Of a stretch of 8,103 bases of DNA, positions 6,784-8,103 are shown one piece after another. The number at the start of each line of letters is the position of its first letter. The stretch's first letter is position 1. The DNA lies in NCBI GenBank assembly GCA_023426505.1, contig JAFAAP010000077.1, positions 1 through 8,103 of the forward strand, read 5' to 3'. The notes under the pieces are model-generated. The model had not been told where the DNA came from. It did not search any database and worked only from the letters and a program-made list of their open reading frames with translations. The translations under genes and the position numbers were made by a program. This stretch comes from Pseudomonadota bacterium. GTDB taxonomy: Bacteria; Pseudomonadota; Alphaproteobacteria; Rhizobiales; Beijerinckiaceae.

Positions 6784-7575
6784 CTAGAAGTGGAAATCTG
6801 CGAGCCCGAGCTTATGGACGAGCGTCTCGATCTGCGGCGTGGCGACGGGGACGTGGTGGGCCACCTGGGCGGCGTAGTCCGACAGCAGGTCCGCGACATC
6901 CGTCCGGTGCCCCGGCTCCGACCACGTCGCCTCGACGGCCTCCGCCAGCAGGGACTTGGCCTCCTTCACCGGGAACGTGAACGCGAGATCGCCGAGCGGG
7001 AGGTTGAGGTCCCCCGGCGGCAGGCCCTTCAGCTCGGCCGCGAGGTTCAGGAGCTTGTCCGCCGCAAGTACGCCGAGGCGACCATGGCCGCTCGCCAGTT
7101 CGTCGGAGGTCTTCTCGAGCCAGCTTGCGAGCCCGGCCACCTCCTGCGCGTCCGGCTGGATGCTGCCCTGCTTGATCAGGCTCACGGCCTTGTCGATCGT
7201 CTTCGGCAGGTTGAGCTTGGCGAGGTATTCCGGGTGATGGTCGTGCACGATGATGCGCCCGATCATCCCGATGATCGCCGCCCCTGCATAGAGATCGCCT
7301 TCGCCCTTCACCGCATCCGACGGCAGGGCCATGATCCCTTTGATCAGCGCCACGTCGGCCTTCGCCTCGGCACGGAGGTTGGGTGCATTGCGGATCGCGA
7401 TGTCGTGCTTGCGAAAAAGCGCGTCGAGCGGGTCGAGCGGGGCCGCCGTGAAGCTCGGCGCCTCGTCGGGTCCGAGCAGAATGCCGCCGGAATAGTCCGG
7501 ACCGCCGTAGAGGCCGTAGGTCGGGACCTGAAGGTCTTGATCGGCCGGAGCCAGCACAAGCCAGTTGATGGGCAT
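6784..7575 (-). CDS. Unrecognised protein with degenerate phospholipase A2-like active-site pattern (paralog B)
   Basis: This 263-residue paralog of the 5894-6637 product belongs to no family I can name. The ATG at 7575 is preferred over an in-frame ATG at 7662. It gives MPINWL, matching the paralog N-terminus (INWL), and has GAGGGGGG four bases upstream, whereas the extra 29 residues are Arg/Pro-rich and resemble nothing. Residues 20-25 (YGLYGG) and 48-58 (DPLDALFRKHD) keep Tyr, Gly, Asp39-like, Asp42-like and the His57-Asp58 dyad of a phospholipase A2 pattern, and D74 lies in KADVALI. Two positions differ from paralog A: the second loop Gly is D27, and the Tyr after HD is I61. It also shares AVKGEGDLY (88-96) and VHDHHPE (110-116). 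No signal peptide or clear membrane segment is seen; the rest is Leu/Ala-rich and probably helical. A function in lipid hydrolysis, or as an inactive partner, is inference. Confidence 0.85.
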   Translation of the reverse strand: MPINWLVLAPADQDLQVPTYGLYGGPDYSGGILLGPDEAPSFTAAPLDPLDALFRKHDIAIRNAPNLRAEAKADVALIKGIMALPSDAVKGEGDLYAGAAIIGMIGRIIVHDHHPEYLAKLNLPKTIDKAVSLIKQGSIQPDAQEVAGLASWLEKTSDELASGHGRLGVLAADKLLNLAAELKGLPPGDLNLPLGDLAFTFPVKEAKSLLAEAVEATWSEPGHRTDVADLLSDYAAQVAHHVPVATPQIETLVHKLGLADFHF

Positions 7576-7579
7576 CGTT

Positions 7580-7587
7580 CCCCCCTC
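7580..7587 (-). promoter_or_regulatory. Ribosome binding site deciding the start at 7575
   Basis: On the reverse strand GAGGGGGG lies 4 bases before the ATG at 7575. It supports this start over the longer frame beginning at 7662. Confidence 0.6.
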
Positions 7588-7649
7588 GTGAAACAGCGTT
7601 CCCGGCCGATGCGAAGGATCCGACGGCCGCCTTCGGGCGAGCAGAGGAG

Positions 7650-7670
7650 CGCAATCGGGCAAGATTGCGG
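7650..7670. repeat. Palindromic element, copy 2 (upstream of paralog B)
   Basis: A perfect 7-base inverted repeat (CGCAATC at 7650-7656, GATTGCG at 7663-7669) with a 6-base loop. It matches copy 1 at 18 of 20 bases and begins about 75 bases upstream of the start of paralog B, nearly the same distance as copy 1 from its gene. The conserved position suggests it was duplicated together with the gene and kept. Confidence 0.7.
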
Positions 7671-7689
7671 TGGCATGGATGCGGGTGGT

Positions 7690-7718
7690 CCCGAGGGGAA
7701 ACTACGTACCCCTTTGGG
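7690..7718 (-). promoter_or_regulatory. Inverted repeat holding a FixJ-like box (GTACGTAG on the - strand)
   Basis: The reverse strand reads GTACGTAGTTTCCC from 7709 down to 7696. From memory this is one base from the FixJ recognition element of rhizobial fixK promoters (GTAAGTAGTTTCCC; core GTAMGTAG). The site lies about 125 bases upstream of paralog B, where an activator could act, and sits in a 203-base gap before kup. It is flanked by AGGGG (7694-7698) and CCCCT (7709-7713), with outer CCC and GGG, so the same stretch could instead form a hairpin at the 3' end of the kup transcript. There is no U-run. Another LuxR-family regulator than FixJ could be the binder. Confidence 0.4.
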
Positions 7719-7778
7719 ATGAGGAGTCCGCTGATTTGTCCGGGTGCGGTGGGACGACGCCAGCGGCTCTCTGCCCGA

Positions 7779-8103
7779 TCAGATCGTGACCCGAGCGCCG
7801 ACTTCGACCGCTTGATCCTCGGGAATGCAGAACTGGTCCGAGACATCGCTCGCGGAGCGGGCCATCGGAATGAAGATGTAGTCCTGCCAGAGCGGCAATC
7901 CCGCCTGGGCCGAGGGCTGCAGCGCCCGCCGCGACAGGAAGAACGAGGCGTCCTCCAGATCGAAGTTAGCCGCCTTCAACGCCCTGGGCACGTTCGGGTG
8001 TTCCATGAACCCGAACCGCACCGTCACCCGCGAGAACCGGTCCGAGAGCTTCTCCACGGCGACGCGGCCCTCGTCGCGCAGGCGCGGCACCTCCTCGGTG
8101 ATT
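7779..8103 (-). CDS. kup: Potassium uptake transporter Kup (KUP/HAK/KT family), C-terminal part only
   Basis: The window holds the last 107 residues of a low-affinity, proton-coupled K+ transporter of the inner membrane. The membrane part and start lie beyond the right edge; full Kup proteins have about 620-640 residues. What is visible is the cytoplasmic C-terminal domain: TEEVPR, RFGFMEHPNVPRALK, DASFFLSRRAL, LPLWQDYIFIPMARSASD and the ending IPEDQAVEVGARVTI. These match the family pattern GFME-PNVP-AL, SYFL-R, W-E-LF--M-RNA and VVELG--VEI at the extreme C-terminus. The TGA stop is at 7779-7781. The gene points toward the paralog pair but is separated by 203 bases with its own regulatory signals, so co-transcription is uncertain. 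Confidence 0.93.
   Translation of the reverse strand, partial: ITEEVPRLRDEGRVAVEKLSDRFSRVTVRFGFMEHPNVPRALKAANFDLEDASFFLSRRALQPSAQAGLPLWQDYIFIPMARSASDVSDQFCIPEDQAVEVGARVTI

Noticed and set aside
5894..7575. HD-domain phosphohydrolase as the identity of the paralog pair
   Set aside because: That family needs an H...HD...D arrangement over a longer helical core; here the HD is preceded by D-x-x-D and a Y-G-x-Y-G-G loop, which fits PLA2 better, although the second HD motif keeps the question slightly open.
7576..7662. Longer N-terminus (29 more residues) for paralog B
   Set aside because: The extension is Arg/Pro/His-rich, has no match in paralog A and would bypass the good ribosome binding site at 7580-7587; MPINWL fits the paralog start.
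6631..7722. 363-residue forward open frame across the second paralog
   Set aside because: It is Arg-rich, antisense to paralog B, spans the intergenic region, and has no motif; the reverse-strand paralog relation is far stronger evidence.

Overview
The window looks like chromosomal DNA of a GC-rich alphaproteobacterium, probably of the order Hyphomicrobiales (Methylobacteriaceae, Bosea or similar). This is inferred from base composition, the Rhodobacter-type split xanthine dehydrogenase genes, and the style of the UreE and Kup proteins. No rRNA or other phylogenetic marker is present, so the assignment is tentative.

Left part (1-5884, + strand): a tightly packed run of purine and nitrogen catabolism genes. 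It starts inside xdhA (FAD subunit, 3' part only), then xdhB (molybdopterin subunit), xdhC (cofactor maturation and insertion), guaD (guanine deaminase), ureE (urease nickel metallochaperone with a very long His tail) and ybaK (Cys-tRNA(Pro) deacylase-like). xdhA and xdhB are 3 bases apart. xdhB/xdhC and xdhC/guaD overlap by 4 bases (GTGA and ATGA), so they are very likely one operon with coupled translation. The chemistry is sequential: GuaD turns guanine into xanthine, XdhAB oxidises hypoxanthine and xanthine to urate, and complete breakdown of urate in bacteria yields urea and glyoxylate. A urease maturation gene directly behind the purine genes therefore makes metabolic sense. ybaK is a housekeeping translation-quality gene with no evident link to the pathway.

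Middle and right part (5894-7575, - strand): two neighbouring paralogous genes of no family I recognise by name, in the same orientation and convergent with ybaK. Both carry a pattern very like the secreted/parvoviral phospholipase A2 active site: a Y-G-x-Y-G-G loop, then D-P-L-D-A-L-F-x-x-H-D, then a later conserved Asp in A-D-V-A-L-I. They lack the PLA2 disulfide cysteines and any signal peptide. Each gene is preceded, about 70-76 bases before its start codon, by a nearly identical palindromic element (18 of 20 bases the same). The second copy also has, further upstream, a site resembling a FixJ-type LuxR-family box. This duplicated module is the most novel part of the window.

Right edge (7779-8103, - strand): the C-terminal end of a Kup-family potassium transporter. 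The 203 bases between it and the second paralog hold the palindromic element, the FixJ-like site and an inverted repeat. No tRNA, rRNA, CRISPR array, insertion sequence or integrase gene was seen.
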